Source: an uncultured Mycoplasmatota bacterium
GTDB taxonomy: Bacteria > Bacillota_I > Bacilli_A > RF39 > UBA660
DNA: 7,481 bases
Direction of reading: 5' to 3'
Assembly (NCBI GenBank): GCA_947087145.1
Contig: CAMUBM010000031.1
Coordinates: 1-7,481 of the forward strand
A program made the position numbers and the translations under genes. How positions within the stretch are numbered: position 1 is the first letter of the stretch; each line of letters begins with the position of its first letter. The notes below the pieces were generated by a model. The model made no database searches. It had not been told where the DNA came from and saw nothing but the letters and a program-made list of their open reading frames with translations. This document shows positions 5,055 to 7,481 of the stretch, piece by piece.

Positions 5055-7253
5055 ATGAAAAAAGTATATGAGTTGGATTTTTTAGGAAGAAAGTTAGTTG
5101 TTGAAACAGGAGAGTTAGCGAAACAAACGAATGGTTCTGTACTTGTTCGTTATGGAGATACGGTTATTTTATCTGTTTGTGTAATGGGTAAAAATACAAT
5201 TACTGCTGATTTCTTTCCTTTAACTGTTTTGTATCAAGAGAAATTGTATTCGGTTGGAAAGATACCTGGCGGATTTATTAAACGAGAGGGTAGACCTACG
5301 GATGAGGCAACTTTGGCAGCAAGAATTATTGATCGTCCTATTCGTCCTATGTTTGATGAGAATTTAAGAAATGAAATACAAGTTATTAATACCGTATTGT
5401 CTGTTGATCAAGATAATTCACCAATTATGACGGCTTTGTTTGGTTCTAGTTTGTGTCTTGGTATTAGTGATATTCCTTTTGATGGACCTGTTGCAGGTGT
5501 TGTCGTTGGTAAAATCGGGAAGAAATTCATTATTAATCCAACTGCAGAAGAGTTAGAAGAGAGTAGTCTTAACTTGACAGTAGCTGGAACTAAAGATGCT
5601 ATCTGTATGGTCGAAGCGGGAGCACAAGAGTTAAGTGAAAAAGATATGTTGGAGGCTTTGTTATTTGGTCATGAACATATTAAAATTTTGTGTGATTTCC
5701 AAGCAAAAATTATAGAAGAAATCGGAATTGCTAAGAAAGAATTGGTGGTACAAAAAATTGATGAGGAACTGGAGAGTGCCGTTCGTGATTATGCTACCAA
5801 AGATATGCTTGCTGCTATTCAAATTAAAGACAAATTAGAAAGTTATGAGAAGATAGAGGAAGTTAAAACTGCGACTTTAGAGAATTTTGCTGAGGTATAT
5901 GCAAATGATGAAAACATCGAACAAATTTTAAAGGATGTTAAAAAGGTTGTGGATGCTATTGAAGGAGAAGAAGTTCGTCGTTTAATTACGGAGAAAAAGG
6001 TTCGTCCAGATGGAAGAAAGATGGATGAAATTCGGCATTTGGATGCGCAAATAGATTTGCTTCCTAGAACGCATGGTAGTGCGTTGTTTACAAGAGGAGA
6101 AACACAAGCCCTTGCTACAACTACTTTAGGGGCGATTGGAGAGCATCAAATTTTGGATGGTCTTGGTATTGAGGATACAAAACGTTTTATGCTTCATTAT
6201 AATTTTCCGCAATTTTCCGTGGGAGAAACAGGTAGATATGGTTCTCCTGGAAGAAGAGAAATTGGTCATGGTGCATTAGGAGAAAGGGCTCTTGCACAAG
6301 TGATTCCAAGTGAAGAAGAATTTCCTTATACCATACGTGTTGTGAGTGAAATCTTAGAAAGTAATGGTTCTAGTAGCCAAGCCACCATATGTAGTGGATG
6401 TTTATCTTTGATGGCAGCAGGAGTTCCTATTAAAAAGCCAGTTGCTGGTATTGCTATGGGACTAATTACGAATGGAAAAAAATATACGATTTTAACCGAT
6501 ATTGCAGGGCTTGAAGATCATATGGGAGACATGGACTTTAAAGTGGCTGGAACGAAAGATGGTATTTGTGCTTTACAGATGGATATTAAAATTAAGGGCG
6601 TTACCAAAGATATTTTGAAAGAAGCTTTAGCACAAGCTAAAAAAGCAAGGTTAGAAATATTAGATGTGATGGAAGATTGTATTAAAGAACCACGGAAAGA
6701 ACTTAGTCCATATGCTCCTAAAATTGAAACATTTAGAATTGATCCTGAAAAGATTAAAGATGTTATTGGTCGTGGTGGAGAAATGATTACTAAGATCATT
6801 TTGGAAGCAAGTCATGTTGCTACTGTGAATGACAAAGATGCTGTTAAGGTAGATTTGGAAGATGATGGAAGAGTTATTATTTATCATACTGATTTTGATA
6901 TTATTGCTAAGACCAAAGAAATGATTTTAGATTGTGTACGTGTTGTTGAAGAAGGAGAAATCTATACAGGAGTTATCACAAAGGTGGAGGATTTTGGTGT
7001 ATTCGTTCTGTTATGGAGTGGTTGTGAAGGACTTGTACACGTATCCCAACTTGCTCATGAACGAGTAGAAAAGCCAAGTAAATTATTCAAGGTAGGGGAT
7101 AAGATTGTTGTAAAATCTTTAGGTTATGACAATCGTGGACGTTTGAATTTATCTCGTAAAGAAGCTTTACCTAAACCAAAGAAAAAGGAAGAAGATAAAG
7201 AGAAAAAAGACGAGAAGAAAATTTCTAAAAAGGAGCGTAAAAAACATGAATAA
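5055..7253 (+). CDS. pnp: Polyribonucleotide nucleotidyltransferase (PNPase)
   Basis: A 732-residue phosphorolytic 3'-5' exoribonuclease, which also makes heteropolymeric tails; it acts as a trimer in mRNA decay. The first RNase PH-like core holds FFPLTV (53-58) and GGFIKREGRP (72-81). The helical linker is about 235-310. The second, catalytic core begins near RPDGR (317-321), with RGETQALATTTLG (347-359), the FSVGETGRYGSPGRREIGHG region (387-406), and active-site D488, D494 and K496 in the LEDHMGDMDFK block. The KH domain contains VIGRGGEMI (570-578) and the S1 domain covers about 634-702, ending in GRLNLSRK. A Lys-rich tail follows (707-731). The start is ATG 5055, served by AAGGAG (5043-5048) six bases upstream. 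rpsO-pnp adjacency with an intervening terminator resembles E. coli, where pnp is autoregulated. The 3' end overlaps the DUF1653 gene by eight bases. Confidence 0.98.
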   Translation: MKKVYELDFLGRKLVVETGELAKQTNGSVLVRYGDTVILSVCVMGKNTITADFFPLTVLYQEKLYSVGKIPGGFIKREGRPTDEATLAARIIDRPIRPMFDENLRNEIQVINTVLSVDQDNSPIMTALFGSSLCLGISDIPFDGPVAGVVVGKIGKKFIINPTAEELEESSLNLTVAGTKDAICMVEAGAQELSEKDMLEALLFGHEHIKILCDFQAKIIEEIGIAKKELVVQKIDEELESAVRDYATKDMLAAIQIKDKLESYEKIEEVKTATLENFAEVYANDENIEQILKDVKKVVDAIEGEEVRRLITEKKVRPDGRKMDEIRHLDAQIDLLPRTHGSALFTRGETQALATTTLGAIGEHQILDGLGIEDTKRFMLHYNFPQFSVGETGRYGSPGRREIGHGALGERALAQVIPSEEEFPYTIRVVSEILESNGSSSQATICSGCLSLMAAGVPIKKPVAGIAMGLITNGKKYTILTDIAGLEDHMGDMDFKVAGTKDGICALQMDIKIKGVTKDILKEALAQAKKARLEILDVMEDCIKEPRKELSPYAPKIETFRIDPEKIKDVIGRGGEMITKIILEASHVATVNDKDAVKVDLEDDGRVIIYHTDFDIIAKTKEMILDCVRVVEEGEIYTGVITKVEDFGVFVLLWSGCEGLVHVSQLAHERVEKPSKLFKVGDKIVVKSLGYDNRGRLNLSRKEALPKPKKKEEDKEKKDEKKISKKERKKHE

Positions 7254-7470
7254 ACCACAAGTGGGAGAAAAATATCGTCATTTTAAAGGAATGGAAATTA
7301 CTATACTTGCTATTGCTAAGGATACAGAAACACTAGAAGAAATGGTTGTTTATGAACATGATGGAGAGAATTGGGTAAGACCAATGGAAATGTTTTTATC
7401 AAAAGTAGACAAGGAAAAATATCCGAGTGTTACACAAGAATATCGTTTTGAAAGAATAGAAGAGGCTTAG
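7246..7470 (+). CDS. DUF1653 family small protein
   Basis: A 74-residue soluble protein of a small conserved family without known function. Family marks seen are VGEKYRHFKG (6-15), the ETLEEMVVYEH stretch (28-38), WVRPMEMF (43-50), and a closing VDKEKYP...YRFERI block. There is no membrane segment, signal or catalytic motif to suggest a reaction; the compact beta-rich pattern with conserved aromatics would suit a ligand or nucleic-acid binding fold, but that is a guess. ATG 7246 lies inside the last codons of pnp in another frame, with AAGGAG at 7230-7235 ten bases upstream, inside the Lys-rich pnp tail. It is therefore very likely co-transcribed with, and perhaps coupled to, pnp. Its stop codon forms the loop of a terminator hairpin. 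Confidence 0.9.
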   Translation: MNKPQVGEKYRHFKGMEITILAIAKDTETLEEMVVYEHDGENWVRPMEMFLSKVDKEKYPSVTQEYRFERIEEA

Positions 7471-7481
7471 GTCTCTTTTTT
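7461..7481 (+). terminator. Intrinsic terminator of the pnp-DUF1653 unit, cut by the window edge
   Basis: AGAGGC (7461-7466) pairs with GTCTCT (7471-7476), one pair being G·U. The loop TTAG contains the stop codon of the DUF1653 gene, and a T-run starts at 7477 and continues to the last base. The stem is short but can lengthen by A-T and G·U pairs with the T-run. The full tail lies outside the window. Confidence 0.68.

Noticed and set aside
7159..7250. Lys-rich, A-rich end of pnp as a sign of frameshift or degraded sequence
   Set aside because: The frame is intact to its stop, a charged tail after the S1 domain is common in PNPase, and the stretch also carries the DUF1653 ribosome binding site.

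Overview
The window looks like chromosomal DNA from a low-GC Firmicute, either a Bacilli/Erysipelotrichia-type lineage or a relative of the Mollicutes that kept the standard genetic code. TGA is a genuine stop (end of the IF2 gene and of the nuclease gene), and conserved tryptophans are encoded by TGG. AAGGAG-type ribosome binding sites are strong, and the order ylxR-infB-rbfA-truB ... rpsO-pnp is the classic Firmicutes translation and RNA-processing cluster. All genes are on the + strand. No rRNA, tRNA, CRISPR array, transposase or origin was seen, and no gene-free stretch exceeds about 135 bases.

Layout. Bases 1-33 hold the tail of an upstream ORF, by position probably nusA. Bases 51-3612 hold a tightly packed operon: ylxR/rnpM, infB, rbfA and truB, joined by 1- and 4-base overlaps or no gap, and closed by a strong intrinsic terminator (3611-3643). 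Two genes usual for this neighbourhood in Bacillus are absent: the L7Ae-like ylxQ between ylxR and infB, and ribF/ribC between truB and rpsO. Where ribF is expected lies a lone YhcG/DUF1016-family PD-(D/E)XK nuclease gene (3700-4608). Just before it, an 8-bp inverted repeat could hide its ribosome binding site. A consensus-like sigma-A promoter (4627-4655) then starts the rpsO unit. Its predicted leader of about 78 bases carries a long hairpin whose CCUC loop is complementary to the rpsO Shine-Dalgarno sequence. rpsO is followed by a second intrinsic terminator (5010-5038). Next come pnp (PNPase) and, overlapping it by 8 bases, a small DUF1653 gene that ends in a third terminator at the window edge.

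How the genes work together. RnpM (RNase P modulator), IF2 (initiation), RbfA (30S maturation), TruB (tRNA U55 pseudouridylation), S15 (early 30S assembly) and PNPase (3'-5' RNA decay) form an RNA and translation housekeeping block. The nuclease is the odd member: its gene is insulated by a terminator upstream and a fresh promoter downstream, and it never uses CGT for arginine. The most interesting non-coding signals are the possible fold-back in front of the nuclease gene and the likely S15 autoregulatory leader. No wholly new system is evident; both regulatory readings are inferences from sequence complementarity.
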